A stretch of 64,000 bases of DNA from Paraliobacillus zengyii (GTDB lineage: Bacteria; Bacillota; Bacilli; Bacillales; Amphibacillaceae): positions 2,811,501 to 2,875,500 of the forward strand of contig NZ_CP029797.1 in the NCBI RefSeq assembly GCF_003268595.1, written 5' to 3'. Of this stretch, positions 27,785 to 36,786 are shown in pieces. The stretch's first letter is position 1. Each line of letters opens with the position of its first letter. The position numbers and the translations under genes are program-made. The notes under the pieces were generated by a model, which saw nothing but the letters and a program-made list of their open reading frames with translations, did not search any database and had not been told where the DNA came from.

Positions 27785-29581
27785 TTAAAACTTCTTTTTG
27801 ATTACTGGTAAACTAAAGACTACTTTCGTTCCTTCATTTTGTTTGCTAGTTATTTCAATTCCGTAGTCCATGCCGTAGTATAACTGGATGCGCTGATGAA
27901 CATTACGCACACCTATTCTTTCGCCATCCGGCTGATCTGTCTCTTCATTTAAACGTTGATAAACTTGTATTAGACGTTCACGCGACATGCCCACTCCGTT
28001 ATCCTCGACAGTTACTTGTAGATGTTGTTCTCTCTCCTCCACATGGATTTCCACCCATCCAGGTCCTTCCTTTGGTTCAAGTCCATGAATAATGGCATTT
28101 TCAACGATCGGCTGGATTAATAACGGGAACAACTGATATTTCTTTATGTCGCAGTTCAGTTCAAATTGGTAACTGAACTTCTCACCAAAACGCATGGTTT
28201 GAATTTCTAGATACGTAGTAACCAAATCGATTTCTTTTTTTAATGGCACAGGTAGGTCTGTTCGTTCTAATGCAGATCGCATCATTTTACTTAACTTTTG
28301 AATAATCTCAGCAACTTCTTTATCTTTATTTAATAAAGCCTTCATTCGAATCATTTCTAACGTGTTATAAAGAAAATGTGGATTTATTTGGCTCGAGAGC
28401 ATTTTAAAATCTGTTTCTTTTTGCTTTCTACGCCACCTCTCCTCTTTAATCTTATGAACATAGACTTCATCAATCAATTTTTGAATACTCTGGGACGTTT
28501 GGTAAAGTTCGTCATATACTTCGCCAATTTCATCTTTACCTGGAATCTCTTTTTTAATATTAAATTTGCCCTTTGCTACGCGAAACATTGCTTTTTTTAA
28601 CGTATTAATTCGAACATTAAAGGTTTTAATAAAAATAATAATGGAAAAGATAGATACACTTAATGCAGCCAGTATGACCATAAATCCGCGAAAGAAAATG
28701 TGATTCGGTGCTTGCATAATTTCTTCTACTGGTACAATACTCGCCACTTGAATGTCGTTACTCAACGCTCGTTCTGGTTGAAAAGTGTGGACATTAATCT
28801 TTACATCTTTTTCTTCATAGTGTTTATCGATGACATAATTAGAATGTTCACTTTTTTCATTTGATTCTAGAAAGGCTGGATAGTCACCGATCTTTCTTTG
28901 GTCTTGGTGATAAACAATGACTTCTTCGTCCAAGGTGATAAAAACATCTTGTAATTCACCTATTGATATCTCTTTTAATTTATCTGGTGAAACATAAATA
29001 CTTAAAACTCCTAAAAATATATTATCCTGATCATAAATTGCACGAGTTAAGGTTAAAAAGGAATCTCCAGTATATTCTTCCTCTTTAAAAACCCAGTAGA
29101 TTTTGCCTTTGTTTTCCACCGCTTGTTGATACCATTTTTCTTGCATTGTATTTTTATCAGCATGAATAAAGTGCGAATTCGTAATCATTTGCTTACTCAT
29201 ATGAAATTGAATATTCTCGATTTCATCATAATATTTTAAATATTCATCAAAAATTGGATATTCATTATATGCGTTATACACTTGTAAATTCGTAAGATAT
29301 TCTTGATGCAATAAATGTTGCATGTCTTCACTTAAGTAGATTAAATCGGAAATACTAGTGACACGATTTAAAATCGTATCAAGTCGCATTTCTAATTTAT
29401 CTACATTCGATTCAGCTTCGTATACAGCATTGCTTAACACAACATCACGCGTTGCATAATTCATATAAGCACCTACCAACAAGATTGGTAGAACTGTTGC
29501 AAGGAGATAAATACCTAACAGTTTGTGGCGAATTTTTAAATCTTGTAACAGCTTTCGCGCCTTTTGTATAATCTGTCGCAT
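27785..29581 (-). CDS. Sensor histidine kinase, YesM-like
   Basis: This 598-residue kinase has membrane helices at about 20-42 and 297-319 that flank an extracellular sensor domain of dCache type. A HAMP linker follows (about 320-375), then the His_kinase/LytS domain with phospho-acceptor H402 in SQINPHFLYNTLEMIR. The ATPase domain has N-box PIVENAIIHGLEPKEG and G-box DNGVGM. GGGGGAT lies before the ATG at 29581. It forms a two-component system with the response regulator 112 bases downstream. A cre-like site lies 34 bases upstream of its start. Confidence 0.93.
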   Translation of the reverse strand: MRQIIQKARKLLQDLKIRHKLLGIYLLATVLPILLVGAYMNYATRDVVLSNAVYEAESNVDKLEMRLDTILNRVTSISDLIYLSEDMQHLLHQEYLTNLQVYNAYNEYPIFDEYLKYYDEIENIQFHMSKQMITNSHFIHADKNTMQEKWYQQAVENKGKIYWVFKEEEYTGDSFLTLTRAIYDQDNIFLGVLSIYVSPDKLKEISIGELQDVFITLDEEVIVYHQDQRKIGDYPAFLESNEKSEHSNYVIDKHYEEKDVKINVHTFQPERALSNDIQVASIVPVEEIMQAPNHIFFRGFMVILAALSVSIFSIIIFIKTFNVRINTLKKAMFRVAKGKFNIKKEIPGKDEIGEVYDELYQTSQSIQKLIDEVYVHKIKEERWRRKQKETDFKMLSSQINPHFLYNTLEMIRMKALLNKDKEVAEIIQKLSKMMRSALERTDLPVPLKKEIDLVTTYLEIQTMRFGEKFSYQFELNCDIKKYQLFPLLIQPIVENAIIHGLEPKEGPGWVEIHVEEREQHLQVTVEDNGVGMSRERLIQVYQRLNEETDQPDGERIGVRNVHQRIQLYYGMDYGIEITSKQNEGTKVVFSLPVIKKKF

Positions 29582-29615
29582 ATTTATCCCCCACAACTAG
29601 ATTACTTCTTTATTT

Positions 29616-29629
29616 TGTAATCGTTTACA
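29616..29629 (-). promoter_or_regulatory. cre-like CcpA operator before the YesM-like kinase
   Basis: TGTAATCGTTTACA is a near-palindrome. With its flanking T it fits WTGNAANCGNWNNCW completely. It sits between the GH1 stop (29634) and the kinase start (29581). It suggests that the sensory genes are under carbon catabolite control. Confidence 0.65.
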
Positions 29630-29633
29630 TTGT

Positions 29634-31121
29634 CTATCTATTACTATACAATTCTTTTCCATTTGTTTCAATTACTTTTTTATACCAATAGTAGCTTTTC
29701 TTCGGAATGCGTTTTAAATCTTTTTCACTTGTATCATCACGATCAATATATACAAAACCATATCGTTTCTTGTAACCATTCAACCAACTTAATAGATCCG
29801 TAAAAGACCATGCACAATAACCTAACAATTCAACACCGTCTGTGATTGCTTTTTGCACCTCAATAAGATGCGTTTGTAAATACTCAATCCGGTAATCATC
29901 TTCAATTGTTCCTTCGTCCGTTAACTGATCAATTGCACCTAAGCCATTTTCAGTAATCATCATTGGTAAATCATATCGATTTTGAAGTCTTCTTAAAGCA
30001 ATCCGTATGCCAATCGGATCAATTTCCCAGCCCCATTTTGTTGTTTCTAAAAATGGATTTGCAACATTTTTAAACATCGTTGTTTCTGGACTTTGTGCTT
30101 GCTCCGTTTTTGGTTGCATTAAATAAGGATCTGTTGCTTGAAATGCCTTTTCTTCAGTATCTTGATCTTCGCTTGTTGGTGGTTGCTCTATTTCATTAGC
30201 TTTTACTGTTCCACCATGGTAATAGTTCACCCCAAGAAAATCTGGTTTCGCAGATTGCAGTAATGCTTCATCACCAGCTTCCAACGTTGGTGCGATACCT
30301 AATCGTGTTAAATGTTTAAATGTAACTTTCGGATATTTTCCGTGAACATAAACATCCATCCACCAGTGGTTCTGGAACTCTTCGCCATTTAATGCAGCTA
30401 ATACATTCGATGGATCACAATCAAAACTGTACATCGGACCATATCCAAAGCTTGGGCCAATTAAACCATTTGGTACCAATTCATGAAAACTATTTATTAC
30501 TTTTGCATTGGTTAAATTGATGATATGATTCGCCGCAAACATTCGTTTTACGTCGGTAACTCTTGGCGGATGTGTATCCCAACGATATCCCATTGCAGTA
30601 AAAACATTCTGTTCATTAAAGCTTACCCAGTACTTGACCTTATCCTTAAAACGTGTAAAAAGCGTTCGTGCATATTGATCAAAGTCATCGATTACTTTCC
30701 TTGATTCCCAACCGCCATATTTGTCCTGCAAAGCTTTTGGAATATCCCAATGATACAACGTTAAGACTGGTTCAATTTTATATTTACGTAACGCATCGAT
30801 AAGTTGTTCATAAAATGCTAATCCTTTTTCATTTACTTCTCCGCTTCCTTCTGGAAAAATTCTGCTCCAAGCAACTGAAAAACGGTAGGATTTCATTCCC
30901 ATTTCAGCCATTAGTTTGACGTCTTCTTGGAAACGATGATAGTGATCAACTGCCACGTCACCATTTGTTCCTTCAAACGTCTTCCCTGGAATTTTAGCAA
31001 ATTCATCCCATACAGACGGTCCCTTACCATCTGCATCCCATCCTCCCTCAATCTGATAAGCTGCTGAAGCCGCTCCCCATAAGAAATCTTTTGGAAATGG
31101 ATCAAGTTTTTCATGGTACAT
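29634..31121 (-). CDS. GH1 glycosidase, probably 6-phospho-beta-glucosidase type
   Basis: This 495-residue cytoplasmic enzyme has acid/base E170 in SFNEQNVF (an unusual NEQ where most GH1 have NEP) and nucleophile E391 in MMITENGLG. Near the C-terminus SWLNGYKKRYGFVYID puts S445, K452 and Y454 at the spacing S-x6-K-x-Y, the signature that binds the 6-phosphate in 6-phospho-beta-glycosidases (known from LacG); hydrolases of unphosphorylated sugars have EW at that place. The likely substrate is a 6-phospho-beta-glucoside, although no PTS is encoded in this window. AAAGGAG lies before the ATG. The kinase gene follows. Confidence 0.9.
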   Translation of the reverse strand: MYHEKLDPFPKDFLWGAASAAYQIEGGWDADGKGPSVWDEFAKIPGKTFEGTNGDVAVDHYHRFQEDVKLMAEMGMKSYRFSVAWSRIFPEGSGEVNEKGLAFYEQLIDALRKYKIEPVLTLYHWDIPKALQDKYGGWESRKVIDDFDQYARTLFTRFKDKVKYWVSFNEQNVFTAMGYRWDTHPPRVTDVKRMFAANHIINLTNAKVINSFHELVPNGLIGPSFGYGPMYSFDCDPSNVLAALNGEEFQNHWWMDVYVHGKYPKVTFKHLTRLGIAPTLEAGDEALLQSAKPDFLGVNYYHGGTVKANEIEQPPTSEDQDTEEKAFQATDPYLMQPKTEQAQSPETTMFKNVANPFLETTKWGWEIDPIGIRIALRRLQNRYDLPMMITENGLGAIDQLTDEGTIEDDYRIEYLQTHLIEVQKAITDGVELLGYCAWSFTDLLSWLNGYKKRYGFVYIDRDDTSEKDLKRIPKKSYYWYKKVIETNGKELYSNR

Positions 31122-31534
31122 ATCTATCCGCTCCTTTTATTATTATTTATTACTCAACTTTTACAGAGTAAAACATGCAATTAAGTCTTAGTGTAACTAG
31201 GAAGTTCTGCATTCCAAAATTGAAGTTGACATCGCGCTACTTCTGTAAGCATTATCGCGATACATATTACGAACTTGATAGAAAATGTGATGTAATTCAA
31301 CTTCCTGACCCGCTCCTCAAGTGAAATTGACTCCCTTTCCGCAGGCACGGCTTCAGCTAACTCGGATAAGCAAAGTACGCTTTCCGAGTGGATCTTCAGC
31401 CCGTGCTGTTCCTGCAGGAGTCTCGCCAATTTCACTTGATGCGCTAGTTTAGTACGCAACAGAAGTGCCTAATTGGATTATAATTCCTTCTTATTCCAAA
31501 AATTAAGTTCCTATTTAGCACTGCGAAAGTTGAT
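31122..31534. other. 413-base gap holding hairpin repeat copy A
   Basis: The region between GH95 and GH1 holds one copy of a long imperfect hairpin repeat (31313-31446) and the word CACTGCGAAAGTTGA near 31518-31532, which recurs before xylR. Short open frames across it are by-products of the repeat. Confidence 0.7.
31313..31446 (+). repeat. Long imperfect hairpin repeat, copy A
   Basis: It starts CTCAAGTGAAATTGACTCCC and has core words CCGCAGGCACGGCTTCAG and GAGTGGATCTTCAGCCCGTG. It ends TTTCACTTGATGCGCTAG, roughly the reverse complement of its start, so the whole copy can fold on itself. The left two thirds is almost identical to copy B at 39848-40011. Confidence 0.8.
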
Positions 31535-33859
31535 TTATTTATTATTTAATTGAAATACAATTTCTGTGTGTTCATTAGCATGCAAGTTCAAGCTGATATG
31601 ACCTGCTTTTTCTTCAATTTTGCAGCCAGTAAACGCTGTTACTTTCGCATTTGGATATAGCGGTAGTTTTACTGCCATGTTTTGATCACTTCCACTTGCT
31701 AGGAGGTGCACTCGTAATTTACCTTCTGCTAACTCCCATTCCAAATGTGCAACTTCAAGTTGATTTGCTAAACGGATACCTTTTATTTCGCCTTGATCTA
31801 TTTGACTAGGCAATGCACCTAGTAGGGAAAGCGTCTGATTATGGTAGTCAATTAGCATTTCATGTATTACCTGTGGAAAAGCACCATTACCATCGACATT
31901 AAAAACCTCTTGATTATTATAATGACTCATCATCAATGATGGATAAAAACAATCATACTTTGTTAACATCGTAAAAATATCATAGACAAGTTCTGGCATA
32001 TGAAACTGTGTTGCACATAAAGCTGCGTGCATCCTACCATGCGTAGAAGTTGTATCACCTTCATCACTTTTCAACCATGCTTCTAACCGTTTATCAAATG
32101 CCACTTTACTTGCTTGCCAGAGCACCGGCTCGCTTTCCTCGGTAAACTCTCTACTTTGAAAGACTGGATATAAGTGAGAAAAATGCCGGTGATTAAAATT
32201 TTCTTCACTCTCTGCTGTTGACCATTCCTTTAACGCTCCATCAGCGTTTATTTGGTAGCCTGGCAGATTATCTAGTATTTCTTGCCATTGGTCAATTTTT
32301 GGTGAATGAATTTGTAAGACATGATAGCTAGCTATTAAATGCTGCAACACTTCTTTTGCGACTGCGATGTCTTGCGTTGCATTATCTGCACAGCCATTCT
32401 CTGCAGAATAAGACGGCGTAAAGCGGTACGTTCCATCTGAATCTTTTATTAAAAAGTCCTCATAAAATAGTGCCACTTCTTCTAAATATGGTACTGCCTC
32501 TTTTGCTAAAAATTTCTTATCACCTGTGAACAGATAATATTGATAAAACCAATGCCCAAGCCATCCAGCACCACACGTCCAAAAATGGAGCGGCCATTCC
32601 TCATTCCAATGGATATGCTTTCCGGTGTTACTAGAATGTGCGGATGACATAATTCCCCTACACCCATAGTACTTTTGTGCATTTTCTCGAAACCCTGGAA
32701 GTAACTCTTTAAGGAGTCGAAAGTAACCTGCCAATCCTTCTGATAAATTACTAGATAGTGCGGCTGCGATTGATAACTGGACGTTGGTATCAAAAGTGAA
32801 ATCTCCACTCCATGCTGGATGAAATGTACCGGTCCAAATCCCTTGTAAATTTGGCGTTAGCTCCCCTGCACTTGATAGGTACATATAACGACCTGCATCA
32901 TAGATTTTTTCTATTAATGCTTGAGGTAAAACGGAATTTTCCTTTGCTTCGTCCAATAAGCTTTCAATATTGCGCTGGCGTTGTGTATCAGTTGTAAGAT
33001 TAAGCGCAACACGATCAAACATTTCTTGATGTATTCTAGCATGTGCTTGAAATAAATCTTGATAAGTTTTATCAAACCCTATCACACTAGTTAAACTGTC
33101 CATGTTACTATCTTTTTCATCCTGATAAGGGAAGATCTTCATGATTATGAGGAGCTTCGTTGTGTTTCGAATACGCACTTTGTCTAACTTCTGTTCACAT
33201 ATAGCATCTGGTGCAATCAAACGTATCACAACATCATAACCACCTGCACCATTTACATAACGGTAATGAGCTGTTATCCCTTCTTCACTTAACTGTTTCT
33301 TACTATCTAACCCTTGATTATCATAATTAGCTAAGCTTACATTGCAATCAATCATTCCCTTATTCGCTTCTAATTGATAGACAATAACATCGTCTGATCG
33401 GGATACAAATGTTTTACTTTGATAATCTGTCGTTCCTTCTGTAAAATTCACTGCGATTTCACCAGTTTGATAATTTATACTTTTATAATAGCTCTGATAA
33501 TTTGTTACTGGCATATCAATATGCAAATGAAAAGCTGGGTGATATGGATCACTCATTGTTAATCCTGGATAACCAGATTGTTTTGCTTTTTGGTAGTAAA
33601 ACTTTAAGGCTTCTTTGTATCCTTGTGTACGAATTAATTCTCTCACCTCTGGTAAATGTTCTGCCATTTCTGGTAGCTGGTGGCTATTACCTTGTGGCAA
33701 AAATAACCGACAATGGTTACCAATTATCGTTTCGTGCATTGGGTCACCATATACCATCACACCTTGGATACCATTTCCCGCAAGATAAGCTTCTTCCCAT
33801 TTCGTAGCGGGGGCCTTATTCCAAACACCTCTTAAAGGTATTTTGTCTTTTATATTCAT
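31535..33859 (-). CDS. GH95 family alpha-L-fucosidase (or alpha-L-galactosidase)
   Basis: This 774-residue cytoplasmic enzyme has a GH95 layout: N-terminal beta-domain (WEEAYLAGNGIQGVMVYGDP), linker, then an (alpha/alpha)6 barrel with LQGIWTGTFHPAWSGDFTFD. The general acid is probably the Glu in TPSYSAENGCADN. The late motif is NVDGNGAFPQVIHEML, where other members read DGNFGG. GH95 enzymes cleave alpha-1,2-fucose, including the terminal fucose on xyloglucan side chains, or the related alpha-L-galactose. No signal peptide is present. The start lies two bases after the GH3 stop, with GGGAGAAGAG as ribosome site inside the GH3 end, so the two are cotranscribed. Confidence 0.88.
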   Translation of the reverse strand: MNIKDKIPLRGVWNKAPATKWEEAYLAGNGIQGVMVYGDPMHETIIGNHCRLFLPQGNSHQLPEMAEHLPEVRELIRTQGYKEALKFYYQKAKQSGYPGLTMSDPYHPAFHLHIDMPVTNYQSYYKSINYQTGEIAVNFTEGTTDYQSKTFVSRSDDVIVYQLEANKGMIDCNVSLANYDNQGLDSKKQLSEEGITAHYRYVNGAGGYDVVIRLIAPDAICEQKLDKVRIRNTTKLLIIMKIFPYQDEKDSNMDSLTSVIGFDKTYQDLFQAHARIHQEMFDRVALNLTTDTQRQRNIESLLDEAKENSVLPQALIEKIYDAGRYMYLSSAGELTPNLQGIWTGTFHPAWSGDFTFDTNVQLSIAAALSSNLSEGLAGYFRLLKELLPGFRENAQKYYGCRGIMSSAHSSNTGKHIHWNEEWPLHFWTCGAGWLGHWFYQYYLFTGDKKFLAKEAVPYLEEVALFYEDFLIKDSDGTYRFTPSYSAENGCADNATQDIAVAKEVLQHLIASYHVLQIHSPKIDQWQEILDNLPGYQINADGALKEWSTAESEENFNHRHFSHLYPVFQSREFTEESEPVLWQASKVAFDKRLEAWLKSDEGDTTSTHGRMHAALCATQFHMPELVYDIFTMLTKYDCFYPSLMMSHYNNQEVFNVDGNGAFPQVIHEMLIDYHNQTLSLLGALPSQIDQGEIKGIRLANQLEVAHLEWELAEGKLRVHLLASGSDQNMAVKLPLYPNAKVTAFTGCKIEEKAGHISLNLHANEHTEIVFQLNNK

Positions 33860-33861
33860 GA

Positions 33862-36681
33862 TTACTCTTCTCCCTTCATTAGTTGAACAGTTAAAAGAGA
33901 AATTGGACCTTTAAAAGAAAGATAGATATCATGTTTTCCTTTACTTGTTTCGATCTTGACCTGTTGATCAAGCCATTGATATGGAAATCCTGTTTCAATT
34001 ACTGCTGTAGCGACGGGGTCATTATCTAATCGATCCATATGAAAATGTATTTCTCCACTACCACCATCCGTTGTAACACGACATTGCAACAGATTAATTG
34101 CTTCGAAATTCACCTGTTTAAAACAAATCCAACCGTCTGACTGATTGGTAATACAATTTTGTTCATGTTCTCCTTTATCAATAATTACACGCTCGTAATC
34201 ATCATAATTCTCTGCCATTGTTCGCTTTGTTAAAGAGCGTTCTGTCAACTGACAACCAATGACAGGAATTGGATCTGCTGTTACATAGATAGCCTCACTT
34301 GAGGATCCGACAGAAAAGATACACCTTCCTTGTTCTAAACAAAATGCTTCTTCTGCTACATCATAAACCTGTAATTGATCCGCCGTAACTGAGAAAGAAA
34401 CGGTTTGTGATTCACCTGGATTTAATTTGACCTTCTCAAACGCAACTAGTTTTTTCTTTGGTCGTTTTACTTGTGAATCTACTATCGTGGCGTAGACTTG
34501 GGCAACTTCTTTTATGACACGCTCACCTTTGTTGATTAATTTAATTTGGAGCTTGATTTTTGAATTCTCTACTATTTCTGATTGATCAATTTCTAAGTTT
34601 TGATAGACTATATCTCCGTAATGGAGCCCATGTCCAAATGGATAAAGAATGTTCTCGTCTGCATACATATAAGTGCGTTTACCTTTGATAATGTCATAGT
34701 CAAAGATATCTGGCAGCATATCGGTATTTTTGTACCAAGTCATACTTAGTTTTCCAGAGGGAGACGTATCTCCAAACAGAACATTACTTATTGCTGTACC
34801 AAGCTCTTGGGAGCCGTGTGCACTATATAAAATTGCTGGAATATGATCTTGTTCCCAATTTAACGCGAATGGATAACTGCCTATCACTACAACAATAGTG
34901 TTAGGATTTGCATGATAAACTGCTTGAATCAACTGTTGTTGGTGTTCCGGTAAAGAAATACCAGGGCGATCTTCTGTCTCTCGACCATTAACCATTGGAT
35001 GATTCCCAACGCAGACTATCGCAACATCACTCTGTTTTGCTTGCTCTACAGCTTGCTCAATACCTGATTGAATCACAACCTTTTCAAACATATCTGCTTT
35101 TATGCCTGATGAAATTGTCTGGTCATCTAATACCGCTAATGGTTCCTCTTGCCAAGAAGTAAGATGATATGTCGAAGCTTTTTCATCGTTCGGATAAAAA
35201 CCGATTTTTTCACGGACAAACCAGTCAAATACTTCTTCTTTATTTGTTTGTAACACGTTTGCTAGTTCCGGTAATGTCAGGTATTTGTTTGTCGATACAC
35301 TCTTTAGTAGGTTGGCGTTCCAACCCCAGTTTTCCTGTATGAATTGCGCACTTTCTGTAATAAATTTTGAATCTGCATGGACAATACCATCTTCTGAAAT
35401 AGCTAAATACTTCTGTTTGTCTACTGCTTTTATCGCAATCCGATCATGACCACTGGTGTAAGTAACAGCTTGTCGGAAGCATCTACTCGTGATAGCCTCT
35501 AACGGTGAAACAGCATAGGCTGGATAACCAGTATACCAATCACGAAATACTTCTGTTGCTGTTGGACCAATTACCGCTATTTTTTGAAGTTTTTCTTCAT
35601 CTAATGGTAGGATCTTGTTATCATTTTTCAATAAAACAAGTGCTTCTTCTGTTACTTTCAAGGCTAACCTCGAACGCTCCGGGCTGCACATTGTCTCCTT
35701 TTCTAATTTTGAATATGGATTCTTACTAGGATCAGCATCAAAATGACCGAGACGAAAACGGACTTTCAAGATTCTAGAAACAGCTTTTCTAATGTCTTTT
35801 GCGGATATCCAATCGTTGGCTAGCGCTTCTTTTGCTGCATCTTCGACGGTTTGTTTATCATCAACAAAACAATCAATCCCTTTTTTTAACGCATCAGCTA
35901 ATGCTCTCGCGAGACTGTCATAATAACCATATTCCTCGACGTTTAAACTAAGTGCACCACCATCACTTACAATAAAACCGTCCATTTGCCACGTTTCTCT
36001 GACTACCTCTTCTATCTCCTTCAACTGCATTGCCGGAATACCATTTACACCGTTATAAGCAGTCATCATAGATAATGCTTTTGCTTCGACAAAGGCTGGT
36101 TCAAATGCTTTCAGATAATATTCATGTCGATTTCTAGGATCGATACTATTTGAGATACTTCCTCGTCCATATTCATTATTATTGCCATAAAAGTGTTTTG
36201 GAGCTGCAACCATTTTTAAATAAAAAGGGTCAGCACCTTGCATACCTTTTATCAATTCTGTGGATAATTGTCCTGTTAAATAGGGATCCTCACCATATGC
36301 TTCTTCTGTACGTCCCCAACGCGGATCACGTTCCATATCAATCGTCGGTGCCCATAATGTTAAACCCGTCTTATGATCTTGTTGGTAGTAAAATATCCGC
36401 GCTTCGTCCCCAATTGCTGAGCCAACTTTATGCAGTAATGCTTTATTCCATGTATTTGATAGACCGATTGGTTGCGGATAGACGGTTGTTTGCCCGCCTT
36501 TTCGATCTACTATGCCATGCGCCGCTTCTCCACCAATCGCATATGCTTCCATGCCTAAACGCGGAATTGCACTTTGCGAAGTAGATAAAAGGGTAATCAT
36601 CTCTTCTAATGTTAACGCTGTCATTAAATCGTTTAAACGATCTTCTAACGGAGCAGTTGGATTGCTAAATAAGTTCCCCAA
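33862..36681 (-). CDS. GH3 beta-glucosidase/beta-xylosidase with inserted and C-terminal carbohydrate-binding modules
   Basis: This 939-residue protein has a GH3 N-terminal barrel with WAPTIDMERDPRWGRTEEAYG (110-130), KHF (162-164) and nucleophile D240 in GFIVSDGG. The second GH3 domain is interrupted by about 120 residues (411-530, SGHDRIAIKAVDKQKYLAIS), which look like a beta-trefoil (fascin-like) insert. An FnIII-like domain follows (about 695-775), then a CBM6-like tail (about 800-939). No signal peptide is seen, so it probably acts on imported oligosaccharides. The start is TTG at 36681. It lies in an operon with xylA, xylB and GH95, which favours a role on xyloglucan or xylan fragments. 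Confidence 0.9.
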   Translation of the reverse strand: MGNLFSNPTAPLEDRLNDLMTALTLEEMITLLSTSQSAIPRLGMEAYAIGGEAAHGIVDRKGGQTTVYPQPIGLSNTWNKALLHKVGSAIGDEARIFYYQQDHKTGLTLWAPTIDMERDPRWGRTEEAYGEDPYLTGQLSTELIKGMQGADPFYLKMVAAPKHFYGNNNEYGRGSISNSIDPRNRHEYYLKAFEPAFVEAKALSMMTAYNGVNGIPAMQLKEIEEVVRETWQMDGFIVSDGGALSLNVEEYGYYDSLARALADALKKGIDCFVDDKQTVEDAAKEALANDWISAKDIRKAVSRILKVRFRLGHFDADPSKNPYSKLEKETMCSPERSRLALKVTEEALVLLKNDNKILPLDEEKLQKIAVIGPTATEVFRDWYTGYPAYAVSPLEAITSRCFRQAVTYTSGHDRIAIKAVDKQKYLAISEDGIVHADSKFITESAQFIQENWGWNANLLKSVSTNKYLTLPELANVLQTNKEEVFDWFVREKIGFYPNDEKASTYHLTSWQEEPLAVLDDQTISSGIKADMFEKVVIQSGIEQAVEQAKQSDVAIVCVGNHPMVNGRETEDRPGISLPEHQQQLIQAVYHANPNTIVVVIGSYPFALNWEQDHIPAILYSAHGSQELGTAISNVLFGDTSPSGKLSMTWYKNTDMLPDIFDYDIIKGKRTYMYADENILYPFGHGLHYGDIVYQNLEIDQSEIVENSKIKLQIKLINKGERVIKEVAQVYATIVDSQVKRPKKKLVAFEKVKLNPGESQTVSFSVTADQLQVYDVAEEAFCLEQGRCIFSVGSSSEAIYVTADPIPVIGCQLTERSLTKRTMAENYDDYERVIIDKGEHEQNCITNQSDGWICFKQVNFEAINLLQCRVTTDGGSGEIHFHMDRLDNDPVATAVIETGFPYQWLDQQVKIETSKGKHDIYLSFKGPISLLTVQLMKGEE

Positions 36682-36734
36682 TTAATCCATCCCTTTCTTT
36701 TTCAAAAATGAGCTATCTACTATGTATGTAAACA

Positions 36735-36774
36735 ATATGATAAGAACTACTAAACAACCTAGTCCTTATCATAT
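36735..36774 (-). terminator. Long hairpin between xylB and the GH3 gene
   Basis: A 15-bp stem with one mismatch (arms ATATGATAAGAACTA and TAGTCCTTATCATAT) starts 12 bases after the xylB stop. On the minus strand it is followed by TGTTTAC, a weak T run. It may partly separate xylAB from the glycosidase genes. Confidence 0.5.
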
Positions 36775-36786
36775 CTTTGTGGTTTA

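Noticed and set aside
31181..31459. Open frame of 92 codons on the minus strand
   Set aside because: It lies across hairpin repeat copy A, has no ribosome site and its translation follows the repeat; it is a by-product.
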